Origin: HXMU1420-13 sp024742815
GTDB lineage: Bacteria; Bacteroidota; Rhodothermia; Balneolales; Balneolaceae
Direction of reading: 5' to 3'
Length of the DNA stretch: 64,000 nt
Assembly (NCBI GenBank): GCA_024742815.1
Contig: JANSXX010000001.1
Span: 124,001-188,000, forward strand
The position numbers and the translations under genes are program-made. Numbering within the stretch: position 1 is the stretch's first letter; every line of letters begins with the position of its first letter. A model generated the notes under the pieces. It was given only the letters and a program-made list of their open reading frames with translations. It had not been told where the DNA came from and did no database searches. Below, piece by piece: positions 24,438 to 33,389 of the stretch.

Positions 24438-24478
24438 AAAAATAAGAAAAGGCCGGATCAATTTTGTCCCCGACCTTT
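24438..24478 (-). terminator. Terminator or attenuator between ahpD-like gene and marR
   Basis: On the minus strand AAAGGTCGG (24478-24470) pairs with CCGGCCTTT (24456-24448) over a 13-nt loop, followed by a T-rich run (24447-24438). It ends only about 5 nt before the marR ATG, so it may reduce marR expression relative to the first gene. Confidence 0.65.
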
Positions 24479-24494
24479 AATGAAATGTTATGGT

Positions 24495-25049
24495 TTAAGC
24501 ATTTGCTAAAACCTCTTCAAGTGGTTGTGCTTCCGGAAAATCGATGGGTATATTGGTAGTACCGTGAATAAAATTACTGATCATCTTATCACCAATTACC
24601 ATAACGATATCTATTAATTGAGCCTCGGTGTATCCTGCTTCAAAAAGTAAATCAACAGCTTCCTGCGAAGGCTTTGAACGATTTTCTACGGCACTATTTA
24701 CAAAATTGGCAAGAGCAGCATATTTGTCATCAAATGTTATATCCGCCTGGCGGATTTCAATGATTTGCTCATCCGAAAAGCCATTCATTTTTCCAATGGC
24801 GGTATGAGCTGAAAGGCAATAATAGCATTGGTTGATTTCGCTAACTACCAGATTGATAATTTCGCGTTCTTTAGAAGATAATGTGCTCTTTCTGTTTTGT
24901 AGAGTTAAATAATCTGATAACGCAGTATCGTTATAAGCATAGGTTGCATAAAGATTGGGTACAAAGCCCACATTCTTTTTTAGATTTTCAAAAACCGATT
25001 GGTTGGTTTCAGATACTTGATTGATGGTTGGTACTTTAAATGTTTTCAT
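24495..25049 (-). CDS. AhpD-like alkylhydroperoxidase / carboxymuconolactone decarboxylase family protein
   Basis: 184 residues of the AhpD/CMD fold with the active motif CYYCLSAHTAIGKMNGFSDE, giving the CxxC pair and the downstream His of the peroxidase relay. Proteins of this type reduce organic peroxides or act as thiol-disulphide partners. The N-terminal FKVPTINQVSETNQSVFENL and FVPNLYATYAYN are typical of peroxidase-related members. First gene of a two-gene unit with marR; a 14-bp perfect palindrome lies about 60 bp upstream. Confidence 0.88.
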   Translation of the reverse strand: MKTFKVPTINQVSETNQSVFENLKKNVGFVPNLYATYAYNDTALSDYLTLQNRKSTLSSKEREIINLVVSEINQCYYCLSAHTAIGKMNGFSDEQIIEIRQADITFDDKYAALANFVNSAVENRSKPSQEAVDLLFEAGYTEAQLIDIVMVIGDKMISNFIHGTTNIPIDFPEAQPLEEVLANA

Positions 25050-25109
25050 AATAATAGTATGTAATGTTGTTATAAATAATAGCGTGACAAATAATAAAGT
25101 TTAAACATC

Positions 25110-25123
25110 AATGTTGCAACATT
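25110..25123. promoter_or_regulatory. Candidate MarR operator
   Basis: AATGTTGCAACATT is a perfect 14-bp palindrome, and the half-site AATGTTG recurs at 25063-25069. Both lie upstream of the AhpD-like gene whose operon includes marR, which fits autoregulation by the MarR dimer. Confidence 0.55.
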
Positions 25124-25174
25124 AAAAATTGTCTATTTTCCGATTGGCTATATAGATTTCAGTGATGAGAGATG

Positions 25175-26089
25175 CTAATCGTCGTTTATGGGCTCTAATG
25201 GCGACTCCGGATGCTTTTTCTTTCGACTGATGAGTGCAATGAGGTTCCCAATCAAAATAAAAAGTGCTCCAAAAATACTGGTGTTTTTCCATTGGTAATC
25301 TTCCAAAACGGTGGAGATAATGAGGGCAATGACCGGCGCAATCAAACTTACATACGCGGCTTTACCGGCGCCTATGTTACCAACAAGTGTTAGGTATGCA
25401 CCAAAGGCAATAATGCTGCCAAAAATGGCAAGATAAAGCAGTGATGAAACGTAGCTCACATTAAGGGCAAAGGAAAACTCAACACCGGAAATGAGTGCGA
25501 AAAGCATCATTGCGATCCCACCGTAAGTCATACCAAATGCGTTGGAAGCTAACACGGGCATTCCTCTCATTTGATTACGGGCAGAGGTAATATTCCCGAG
25601 CGAAGCCACATAGGTGCCTCCAATCGCTAAAAACATGCCGGTTAGCTTACCGTCGGCAAAGGAAAAAATGCGGAGGTCGTCCCAAAAAATCATGGCTGTA
25701 CCAAGAATGCCTAACAATCCACCAATTATCACTTTTGGTTCGATGATCTGCTTTAACAGTATACGTGCATTCAAAATGTTGAAGAATACGAGTAAAGAAA
25801 AGATTAACCCAACTAAGCCGCTTGTCAGATATAATTCAGACATATAAATCAGCCAGTAGTTAATCCCAAACAGCATCAATCCCTGTAAACCAATAAAGGC
25901 ATGCTCCTTTATATTAAAGTTGCGCCAGTGAGAAGTAAATCGAAGTCCGCCAAGTAAGAGCAAACCAGCTAGCAGGAAACGATAAGAAACCGAAAGCATT
26001 GGGTCGACGTCTCCCACCTGAAATTTTATCACGTACCAGGTAGAGCCCCAGATGAGGGTGGGGACAAGAAAAAGTAGGATGTTTTTCAT
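25175..26089 (-). CDS. EamA/DMT-family transporter
   Basis: 304 residues with ten predicted transmembrane helices in two EamA repeats (PTLIWGSTWYVIKF opens the first, LAIGGTYVASLGNI the second). The family exports small metabolites or amino acids; the substrate is not readable. The C-terminus is a short charged tail. It lies 112 bp downstream of the mla operon in the same direction but is probably separate. Confidence 0.9.
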   Translation of the reverse strand: MKNILLFLVPTLIWGSTWYVIKFQVGDVDPMLSVSYRFLLAGLLLLGGLRFTSHWRNFNIKEHAFIGLQGLMLFGINYWLIYMSELYLTSGLVGLIFSLLVFFNILNARILLKQIIEPKVIIGGLLGILGTAMIFWDDLRIFSFADGKLTGMFLAIGGTYVASLGNITSARNQMRGMPVLASNAFGMTYGGIAMMLFALISGVEFSFALNVSYVSSLLYLAIFGSIIAFGAYLTLVGNIGAGKAAYVSLIAPVIALIISTVLEDYQWKNTSIFGALFILIGNLIALISRKKKHPESPLEPINDD

Positions 26090-26201
26090 TAGAGATGATA
26101 CACCGATATCCTGATTTTAGGAATAATTTTTTATTCACAAATAGTGATAAAAAGGAGAATCAACTATCAGATATCAAAAAGTGTGTTGTAAAAAAAGCGG
26201 C

Positions 26202-27131
26202 CTAAAAAATCTCAATCAATCGCATGTGCTTCAGATATTCCTTTGGATTGTCCTGAATGTTTTGGATCAATTCGTTAAGGTTAAAAGTGAGGCTGTCTAA
26301 ATTGTTATACAACGACGGGTCGTTCAACATTTTTGCCAAAGTTCCATCTCCGGCATCCATTTTAGATAAAATACTTTCCAATGATTTAGATGATTCATCC
26401 AAACTTTCGCTTAGCATATCAAGATCCGCACTAAAAGCTTCTAGATTAGAAAGTAACGCTTGTAGGTCATCAGAGGAAGAATCGCTAATTGAACTCAAAT
26501 TTTGCATTGTGTTATTAGTTGCAAAAATCATTGAATCAATTTCAGCCTGGCGGTTGGTGATCACTTCTTCTAAAACTTCACTAAATGACTTAAAATTCGA
26601 GACAGTAGCTTCAATTTCGGAAGCGGCACCATCCTCTAAATTATTCATGCCGCGTAACAATTCGTTTACCAATTCTAAGGTAACTTGTACAGAATCTGCC
26701 ATCGAAGCACCTTCGCTGCTGAAAGCATCCAGAACTCCCGATTTTTTACGACCGGGAATAAATCCTTCCCATTCTATTACATTTGAATTCCTTGACTTTA
26801 TAATCTGAATGGTCGCAGATCCTAAAAAGTCTGGCGAAGCCAATTGTGCATAAGAGCCTTCGGTAACTTGAATGGGTTCTGTAATGCTCATTACCACTAA
26901 CACACTGTCTTCTTCTGGCAGATATTCCAACTGGCGAACGCTTCCTACCTTAAACCCTTTCATGTAAATACTACTACCTCGAACTAAGCCTTCAACGCTA
27001 TCGTATTTGGTATTTAGAATGTTTACGCTCGATAGCAATGGCTCATCTCGCATAAAACGGAATCCGAAGAATGCGATAACCGTAGCGGCTAATACGACGA
27101 TTCCAATTTTTAACTCATTATTTAAATTCAT
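26202..27131 (-). CDS. mlaD: MlaD-like MCE-domain lipid-binding protein
   Basis: 309 residues: an uncleaved N-terminal membrane anchor (IGIVVLAATVIAFFGFRFM) and one MCE domain (about 38-115, with GLVRGSSIYMKGFKVGSV and ATIQIIKS), then a long coiled-coil tail. MlaD forms a periplasmic hexameric ring that receives phospholipids from the MlaEF transporter. Last gene of mlaE-mlaF-mlaD. mlaC and mlaB are not present here, as is usual for this phylum. Confidence 0.92.
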   Translation of the reverse strand: MNLNNELKIGIVVLAATVIAFFGFRFMRDEPLLSSVNILNTKYDSVEGLVRGSSIYMKGFKVGSVRQLEYLPEEDSVLVVMSITEPIQVTEGSYAQLASPDFLGSATIQIIKSRNSNVIEWEGFIPGRKKSGVLDAFSSEGASMADSVQVTLELVNELLRGMNNLEDGAASEIEATVSNFKSFSEVLEEVITNRQAEIDSMIFATNNTMQNLSSISDSSSDDLQALLSNLEAFSADLDMLSESLDESSKSLESILSKMDAGDGTLAKMLNDPSLYNNLDSLTFNLNELIQNIQDNPKEYLKHMRLIEIF

Positions 27132-27164
27132 TTGAATTTTGCTCCTTGTATTGCAATAAAATAG

Positions 27165-27899
27165 CTATATCTGATACTCACTTGCTGTAATAAAATCGAC
27201 TAATGGTGGATGGTCGCTTTTCTTCATTTCTTCTACACTACCAAACCAACTAAGTTTTTGCCCATCAATAAAAACTACCTTTTCAGCAATTCTGAGTACA
27301 CTATGCATATCGTGAGTAATTACTACCGACGTGATATCTAAAGTATCAGCCATTTCAAGTATTAAATCATTTATTTCGTCGGATGTTTGAGGATCAAGTC
27401 CGGAAGTTGGCTCGTCATATAGTAAGTATCGTGGTTTTAAAATGATGGCTCGGGCTAATCCCACTCGTTTCCTCATACCACCTGATAAAGCAGAAGTAGA
27501 TTTTTTTCCTGCCGATTCCAAATTCACCATCTTTAGTGCATCATTCACAGTTTCCTGTATTTCTTCTTCACCCATATCGGTAAAATAACGCAGTGGAAAC
27601 GCGATATTTTCAAAAGTACTAATCGAATCAAACAACGCACCACCTTGAAACAGGATGCCGAAAAGTTGTCGGGTTTTGCGAAGCTCAGAGTAAGAAAGCT
27701 CGAATAAGCAATCTCCGTCGATAAGAATGGAGCCGGAATCGGGATAAAGCAACGCATTCATATGTTTAAGCAATACCGACTTTCCACTGCCCGACTTCCC
27801 GATAATAGCAGTAGTTTCGCCATCCTCAATGTCGAAGGTGACATCCTCCCATACCAAGTTGTCGCCAAAACTTTTTTTAAGATTTCGTACTTCAATCAT
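27165..27899 (-). CDS. mlaF: ABC transporter ATP-binding protein MlaF
   Basis: 244 residues with Walker A GKSGSGKS (about 34-41), signature ALSGGMRKRVGLARA, Walker B YLLYDEPTSGLDP and a switch His (ITHDMHS). Its best match by motif and context is MlaF, the ATPase powering phospholipid traffic between the membranes. It starts 3 bp after mlaE and is followed by mlaD. Confidence 0.95.
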   Translation of the reverse strand: MIEVRNLKKSFGDNLVWEDVTFDIEDGETTAIIGKSGSGKSVLLKHMNALLYPDSGSILIDGDCLFELSYSELRKTRQLFGILFQGGALFDSISTFENIAFPLRYFTDMGEEEIQETVNDALKMVNLESAGKKSTSALSGGMRKRVGLARAIILKPRYLLYDEPTSGLDPQTSDEINDLILEMADTLDITSVVITHDMHSVLRIAEKVVFIDGQKLSWFGSVEEMKKSDHPPLVDFITASEYQI

Positions 27900-27902
27900 G
27901 AA

Positions 27903-28640
27903 TTATAATAGTAATGCTGCTAAAATAAAGTCGGCTAATAATATATAAATACAACTTAGTACCGTTGCTTGAGTTGTTGCATTCCCAACACCTTCAGCGC
28001 CACCAAATGCGGTATATCCTTTAAAACACGAAATAGAGGTAATTACAAAGCCAAATACAAAGGATTTAAGTATCCCAAAAACCACATCTTCCGGAAAAAA
28101 GAATTGACGTGCACCCTGCATAAATTGCGCGGGTGGTAAAATGCCATCCACAGCACCTGCTAAGATTCCTCCACCAATTCCCATGGTTGCAGCAGTAATG
28201 TATAATACGGGAAACATACAGATTCCTGCGAGTACCCGAGGCACTATCAAAAATGTAACCGAGTTAAAACCCATTGATTCGAGGGCATCAATTTGTTCAC
28301 TAACCCTCATGGTTCCTAGTTCGGTAGAGATTCTGGCTCCTACTTTGCCTGCTAGTACTAATCCGCCAATAACAGCTGCAAGCTCAATGATAATTGACTG
28401 ACCAACAATAGAACCAACAATAGTAACCGGATATAAATCGGTGTCTAATTGGTAGGCTGTTTGCAAAGTTAAAACGGCACCGGTAAATACCCCTGTAAGC
28501 ATAATAATCGGAATAGACTGATAACCGATTTTCACAAACTCCGAAAACAGATTTTTCCGGTAGGTACTAAACTCGGTAACCGAACGTAATGCCTGATAAA
28601 GTAATAAAGTGTATTGGCCAAATTGCCTAATTGCTTCCAT
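27903..28640 (-). CDS. mlaE: ABC transporter permease MlaE
   Basis: 245-residue MlaE-type permease with five or six hydrophobic segments and conserved GVFTGAVLTLQTAYQL, AGKVGARISTELGTMRVSEQ and FGFVITSISCFKGY. It forms the inner-membrane channel of the Mla phospholipid transporter. First gene of the operon; a TTG, 19-bp spacer, TAGTTTAG promoter lies just upstream. Confidence 0.95.
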   Translation of the reverse strand: MEAIRQFGQYTLLLYQALRSVTEFSTYRKNLFSEFVKIGYQSIPIIMLTGVFTGAVLTLQTAYQLDTDLYPVTIVGSIVGQSIIIELAAVIGGLVLAGKVGARISTELGTMRVSEQIDALESMGFNSVTFLIVPRVLAGICMFPVLYITAATMGIGGGILAGAVDGILPPAQFMQGARQFFFPEDVVFGILKSFVFGFVITSISCFKGYTAFGGAEGVGNATTQATVLSCIYILLADFILAALLL

Positions 28641-28664
28641 GCATGAAGGAATTTTCTGTTCGTG

Positions 28665-28694
28665 CTAAACTACGGATATTTCTTGCTTGCTCAA
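28665..28694 (-). promoter_or_regulatory. Promoter of the mla operon
   Basis: On the minus strand TTG (28694-28692), 19 bp, then TAGTTTAG (28672-28665), one mismatch from TAnnTTTG. The mlaE start is 25 bp downstream. Confidence 0.5.
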
Positions 28695-28745
28695 TTCTTA
28701 TATTACAAAACATTTCATCGAATTGTCATTCTTGCCGGCATCTTT

Positions 28746-29726
28746 ATGAGATTCCAACTTTTAGTACTAATCTGCTTTATTTTGTGTTCCCCACTGCTTT
28801 TTGCCCAAAGCAGTAATAGCACTGTATATCGTTTTTTACAAGTTACTCCTGCAGCAGATATGGCCGCGCAAGGTGGGAATCACGTTGGGCTTTTTCACGG
28901 TAATTCCGGCACGATGTTTCTTAACCCGGCTTACATAAATGAATCATCCCAACATCATGTAAATGCAACCTTCGTTAATTATCTGGCGGATGCTCGTTAC
29001 GGTTTCATGAACTATGCAGTACATGTTCCAAAAGTTGGTACGCTAGGTTTTGGAGTCCGATTTGCCGGCTATGGGGATTTATCAGAGTTTGATGTAGACG
29101 GGAACGAGCTTGGCGCATTAAATGCAAGCGATTTAGCATTTACCTCTGCTTTGAGCACACAACTTTCACCAAAACTCCACGCTGGTGCTTCGGTCGATTT
29201 TGTGTATTCAGCGTACGGCGCATTTAATTCATCTGCTTTGATGAGTTCGGCAGGCATGTATTACCGGGATGTAGAATCTCGTTTTAGTGCCGGTTTTTCT
29301 GTTAGGAATCTAGGAGATCAGATCAATTATTTTAATGAAACCCGCGAGGAACTCCCGTTCGATATTTCTGTAGGACTTTCAAAAAAACCGGAGCGCTTTC
29401 CGTTTCAATTGAGTGTCACGCTTCAGCAATTAAATAACTGGGAACTTGAGGTTCCCGGTGATGAGAGCGACGCGAGTATTACCGAATATCTATTCAGACA
29501 TGTTATTCTTGGTGCTGAAGCAGAACTAAGTCGACAATTTTTTCTTCGATTTGGATACAATCGATGGCAGCACGAGTTGGCAAGAATAAACGAAAATTTC
29601 GACTTTGCAGGAGCGAGTATCGGAGTGGGAATTCATGTACGAAAAGTGCAGGTTGATATCAGCCGGAATTCACTGAGCGATCTAGGTGGTGTAGTTCAAT
29701 TAAGTGTTCGCACAAAAACGCATTAA
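28746..29726 (+). CDS. porQ: Type IX secretion system protein PorQ
   Basis: About 326 residues from the ATG at 28746, which begins a clean signal peptide (MRFQLLVLICFILCSPLLFA); an in-frame upstream start at 28662 would add an unlikely leader. The mature part is a PorV/FadL-like outer-membrane barrel with PorQ landmarks: FLQVTPAADMAAQGGNHVG, GTMFLNPAYI, GTLGFGVRFAGYGDL and a C-terminal strand ending near VVQLSVRT. PorQ acts with PorU/V/Z in the cell-surface attachment complex. Divergent from mlaE. Confidence 0.9.
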   Translation: MRFQLLVLICFILCSPLLFAQSSNSTVYRFLQVTPAADMAAQGGNHVGLFHGNSGTMFLNPAYINESSQHHVNATFVNYLADARYGFMNYAVHVPKVGTLGFGVRFAGYGDLSEFDVDGNELGALNASDLAFTSALSTQLSPKLHAGASVDFVYSAYGAFNSSALMSSAGMYYRDVESRFSAGFSVRNLGDQINYFNETREELPFDISVGLSKKPERFPFQLSVTLQQLNNWELEVPGDESDASITEYLFRHVILGAEAELSRQFFLRFGYNRWQHELARINENFDFAGASIGVGIHVRKVQVDISRNSLSDLGGVVQLSVRTKTH

Positions 29727-29750
29727 ATGTGAGAATTACACATTGATTAA

Positions 29751-29939
29751 ACGCATACTAGAGCGTACTTCACTGTTGGCATTGCAATTATTTCCTCCAT
29801 AGCTTCTCGAACAGCAAAACTTGATGTAAAGGATATCAGTTTTGCGTGCGAAGAAACGAGCCATTTAATCGCAAAAACAATCAAACTAAATGAGCAACTT
29901 TTCGATCGAAGTGTGCGATACATTGGTTCTCTAGGCTGA
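29751..29939 (+). pseudogene. Possible gene remnant in the porQ-aroC gap
   Basis: The 302-bp gap holds a 62-codon open stretch without ATG, GTG or TTG start, reading TRAYFTVGIAIISSIASRTA and ending CEETSHLIAKTI...RYIGSLG before TGA. It looks protein-like but I cannot name it. It may be a decayed small gene or a chance frame; nothing else stands out in this gap. Confidence 0.2.
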
Positions 29940-30028
29940 ACTAAAACCATGGGCACTTTTGATTGAAAACTGTGCAATGATTACCGAAGCCTGATTTAAA
30001 GGGCAGAACTTTTGAAAAAAATTATTTT

Positions 30029-31213
30029 ATGATCAGATACTTAACTGCAGGCGAATCACACGGCCCGGGATTAACCGGAATTGTAGAAGGTGTGCCTGCC
30101 GGTTTATCCATCACTGAAGAATACATCGCCGAACATTTAGCACGCCGCCAAAAAGGGTATGGACGTGGCGGAAGAATGGCGTGGGAAAAAGACCGTGCCA
30201 TCATAAGTTCCGGTGTTCGCTTTGGCAAAACGATGGGCGGACCAATTGCTATGTTTTTGGAAAACCGCGCGTTTGAGAAAGACAAAGCCAACTGGCCGGT
30301 GGTAATGAACAAAGAAACCGAAGCCGAGGGCATCGAAAAAATTACCTTGCCCCGCCCCGGTCATGCGGATTTAGTAGGAGCTCAAAAATATCGCTTCGAT
30401 GATATTCGTCCGGTTATTGAACGCTCAAGTGCAAGAGAAACCGGAATGCGGGTAGCTTGCTGTTCGGTAGCTCGTGCTTTTTTAAAGCATTTTGGAATCG
30501 AAATTGGCGGGCATGTGATCAGGATAGGTTCTGCTAGCTATGAAAGCTGGGAAGACGTTCGTTCAATCACTGATCCAATGTCAACCAATGGTGCAGAATC
30601 CATTTACAAAACAGCGGATACTTCAGAAGTTCGTTGCTTGGACGAAAACCTTTCGGAAGCCATGGTAGACGAAATTAAGAAATATCGGAAAGCGGGATCT
30701 TCGCTTGGCGGTGTATATGAGATCATCATAACCGGAGTTCCAGTTGGTTTAGGTAGCTATACACATTGGGATCAAAAACTTGATGGTAAAATTGCGCAAG
30801 CTATTCTTGGCACTCAAGCCATGAAAGGGGTTGAAATCGGATACGGATTTGAAGCTGCTGCTCGTCCAGGACATGAAGTTCACGACGAAATTACTCACGA
30901 TGGCACTACATTTGGGCGAGGAACGAATCGTGCAGGAGGTATTGAAGGTGGAATGAGCACCGGGCAACCAATAATCGTTCGTGGTGCAATGAAGCCAATT
31001 CCTACCATGTTAAATCCGTTAGGTACCGTTGATATGCATTCGCTAGAATCACAGGATACGCGTTATGAGCGTTCCGATGTATGTGCATTACCACGAGCCG
31101 TTGTTGTGGCCGAAAGCGTAATTGCGCCGGTAATTGCAAATGCTTTCTTAGAGAAGTTTGGTGGCGACTCCATGGCCGAAATTGAAGAACGCTATCAGAA
31201 TTTTGGGAAGTAA
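30029..31213 (+). CDS. aroC: Chorismate synthase
   Basis: AroC converts 5-enolpyruvylshikimate-3-phosphate to chorismate using reduced FMN. 394 residues, near the normal length. Family signatures: RYLTAGESHGPGLTGIVEG at the N-terminus, GYGRGGRM, RPGHADLVGAQKY and DVCALPRAVVVAES. The stop and the next start overlap as TAATG, so the following TPR gene is probably coupled. aroQ of the same pathway is at 59.2 kb, unlinked. Confidence 0.98.
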   Translation: MIRYLTAGESHGPGLTGIVEGVPAGLSITEEYIAEHLARRQKGYGRGGRMAWEKDRAIISSGVRFGKTMGGPIAMFLENRAFEKDKANWPVVMNKETEAEGIEKITLPRPGHADLVGAQKYRFDDIRPVIERSSARETGMRVACCSVARAFLKHFGIEIGGHVIRIGSASYESWEDVRSITDPMSTNGAESIYKTADTSEVRCLDENLSEAMVDEIKKYRKAGSSLGGVYEIIITGVPVGLGSYTHWDQKLDGKIAQAILGTQAMKGVEIGYGFEAAARPGHEVHDEITHDGTTFGRGTNRAGGIEGGMSTGQPIIVRGAMKPIPTMLNPLGTVDMHSLESQDTRYERSDVCALPRAVVVAESVIAPVIANAFLEKFGGDSMAEIEERYQNFGK

Positions 31214-31542
31214 TGAGCTCAAAAAACATAAAGCCACTTCTGCAACGGGTAAAGCAACATCCTGATGATTTGTTTTCGAAGTTTGCCCTAGCATTAGAAC
31301 TGATAAAGGTGCAAAAACAGAAAGAAGCAGTGCTTTTGTTTGAGGATATTATCCGTAGAGATCCAGAATATGTTGGTGTTTATTATCATTTAGGAGGGCA
31401 GTATCAGCTTCAAAATGAGAACAAAAAGGCAATTTCTACCTATAAACAAGGAATTGAAGTTGCCGAACGTTTGCGCGATGTTCACGCAAAATCAGAACTC
31501 GCCACCGCTCTGCTAACTTTACAACTCGAAACCGAATCATAA
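31213..31542 (+). CDS. Small TPR protein
   Basis: 109 residues forming about two and a half TPR motifs: DDLFSKFALALELIKVQKQK, EYVGVYYHLGGQYQLQNENK and KAISTYKQGIEVAERL. No signal peptide, so cytoplasmic. It overlaps aroC by one base at its start and the LysM-RlpA gene by one base at its end; the TAATG junctions indicate a coupled operon. Partner unknown. Confidence 0.85.
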   Translation: MSSKNIKPLLQRVKQHPDDLFSKFALALELIKVQKQKEAVLLFEDIIRRDPEYVGVYYHLGGQYQLQNENKKAISTYKQGIEVAERLRDVHAKSELATALLTLQLETES

Positions 31543-32507
31543 TGATGTATCGATTATTCAGTGTGATATTATTTCTTATACTATTTACTGCATCTGCAAC
31601 AGCTCAGGAACAAGCAGTGCATACGGTTAAAGCAGGAGAAACACTGTATTCCATTTCCAGAACCTTAGATGTTTCGGTTGCTGAGTTGCGAGCCTGGAAT
31701 AATCTAAATGATAATGCACTCGCCATCGGACAGGAGCTTGTTTACTACATAGGGGAAGAAGAATTAGCCACTCCCGAACCCATAGAAGAAGGGGAATCAC
31801 TAATATCTATTTTGCAGCCTCAAGAGAATGCATTCTACATCGTAAAAAGCGGTGACAACCTTACAACCATTGCGCGTGCGCATTCGATGTCGCTATCAGA
31901 ATTACGTGCTCTTAACGATTTGCAAAGTGATTTGCTTCGAATTGGCCAACGGTTAACCGTTCGAAAAGTGAAAGACAGTGTAGCGCCCTCTGCTCAGGAA
32001 TACTTTGAGGGAAATACACCTCAGGGTAGTTTTGTGGTGTACACCATTAGTGAAGGAGAAACGGTGTCTCAGCTTCTGGAAAAATTCAAAATGACAGAAT
32101 ATGAACTGCGCTTGTTAAATCCTGAGGTCAATCTAAATGCTTTGAATGCCGATCAGCGGATTACGGTACTATTACCTCCAACAGGAAATTTTGAAAACCC
32201 ATTTAAGACCGAGGCCAAGCTTCAAAATCTGGGAAGGGTAGAAGCTTCTGCATATCAGGATACAGAGCGTGGAAATTCCACTTCGTCCGGTGAATTGTAT
32301 AACCCGGAAGCGTTAACAGCAGCCCATTCCAATATTACCATTGGAAGTATCTTGTTTGTTGAAAACAGCAAAACAGGTAAAGGAATTTTCGTTCGAATCA
32401 ACGACCGTATTACTGAATCAGGATTGAAACTTTCACAAGAGGCTTATCGAATATTAGAGCTCGAGTCGGAGAATGACCCTTTTGTGAATATTTACACCAA
32501 TCAATAA
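31542..32507 (+). CDS. Exported protein with three LysM domains and an RlpA-like domain
   Basis: 321 residues: signal peptide ending ATAQEQ, three LysM peptidoglycan-binding modules (about 27-70, 98-140 and 166-210) and a C-terminal double-psi beta-barrel (about 231-310, GRVEASAYQD to GLKLSQEAYRIL). The RlpA catalytic-type residues are kept: H262 in LTAAH and D288 in VRINDR. RlpA enzymes are lytic transglycosylases acting on denuded glycan, so a cell-wall role is likely. Third gene of the aroC operon. Confidence 0.9.
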   Translation: MMYRLFSVILFLILFTASATAQEQAVHTVKAGETLYSISRTLDVSVAELRAWNNLNDNALAIGQELVYYIGEEELATPEPIEEGESLISILQPQENAFYIVKSGDNLTTIARAHSMSLSELRALNDLQSDLLRIGQRLTVRKVKDSVAPSAQEYFEGNTPQGSFVVYTISEGETVSQLLEKFKMTEYELRLLNPEVNLNALNADQRITVLLPPTGNFENPFKTEAKLQNLGRVEASAYQDTERGNSTSSGELYNPEALTAAHSNITIGSILFVENSKTGKGIFVRINDRITESGLKLSQEAYRILELESENDPFVNIYTNQ

Positions 32508-32508
32508 T

Positions 32509-33234
32509 ATGAATACCGTAAAGCAATATTTATCAGATACAAAAACACTGCTTTACAGTTTTCTATTTAGCCTTCCACTTTTTCTTATCTACGAAGGCCT
32601 CATCATTATTTCGCAACCATCGGCCGAACAAATTGTACGCATCAGTGTTGATGTTTGGATTAAGACAATATTTACTTCGCTAGGTGTAAATGCGGTTTCT
32701 TTCAGCTTATTGGTGGTTCTATTGGCCGGAATTATCATTCTATATAAAGAACGTGAACGCCTTAGAACGCTGAATTTCAAGTATTTTCCGGCGCTTCTTG
32801 TTGAATCAACTATTTATGGTGTAATTGTGGCCTTTATCAGTTCTACACTCACTACAGCATTGCTCAATATGTCTGCAACAAATCCCATCGAGGAGCTCAC
32901 CTATTTACAAAAGCTGGCTCTGTCGTTAGGAGCCGGACTTTATGAAGAATTATTTTTTAGAGTATTTCTTGTTTCAATATTGATACTTCTTTTCAACAAA
33001 TTATTTAATAACAAAAAGTGGGCATCAATCTCAGCAGCTGTTGTTCTCTCAGCATTTTTATTTTCAGCTGTGCATTATACCGGCTCGATGGGAGATTTAT
33101 TCACCTTAAATTCCTTTTTATTCCGGTTTATTTTTGGGTTAATTCTCAACGGAATTTATGTTGCCCGGGGATTTGGTGTAGCCGCTTGGACTCACGCCCT
33201 TTACGACGTTATGGTAATCACCTTTTATCAATAA
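32509..33234 (+). CDS. CPBP-family intramembrane metalloprotease
   Basis: 241-residue membrane protein with seven or eight hydrophobic segments. The CPBP/Abi motifs are present: EExxxR as E146-E147-R151 (YEELFFRVFL), FLFSAVHY, and AAWTHALYD near the C-terminus. These residues form the metal-dependent site of Rce1-like proteases; bacterial substrates are mostly unknown. It starts 1 bp after the LysM-RlpA stop and is probably the last operon gene. Confidence 0.9.
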   Translation: MNTVKQYLSDTKTLLYSFLFSLPLFLIYEGLIIISQPSAEQIVRISVDVWIKTIFTSLGVNAVSFSLLVVLLAGIIILYKERERLRTLNFKYFPALLVESTIYGVIVAFISSTLTTALLNMSATNPIEELTYLQKLALSLGAGLYEELFFRVFLVSILILLFNKLFNNKKWASISAAVVLSAFLFSAVHYTGSMGDLFTLNSFLFRFIFGLILNGIYVARGFGVAAWTHALYDVMVITFYQ

Positions 33235-33389
33235 GATGTTCCCTTTTATCCCTATCAATTCTATCTATTTACCTTAGTTGTTCAGGTTTAATACATTCAG
33301 CTACTAACTATCCATGTTAATTTTTCGCATTCGGTTACATTAGTGATAAAAATTGCCTTAATTAACGGAGAACGAATTTGAGGTATAGA

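Noticed and set aside
26257..26808. 183-codon plus-strand frame inside mlaD
   Set aside because: Antisense shadow; low-complexity Ser/Leu-rich product, no start signal, while the MCE protein on the other strand is clear.
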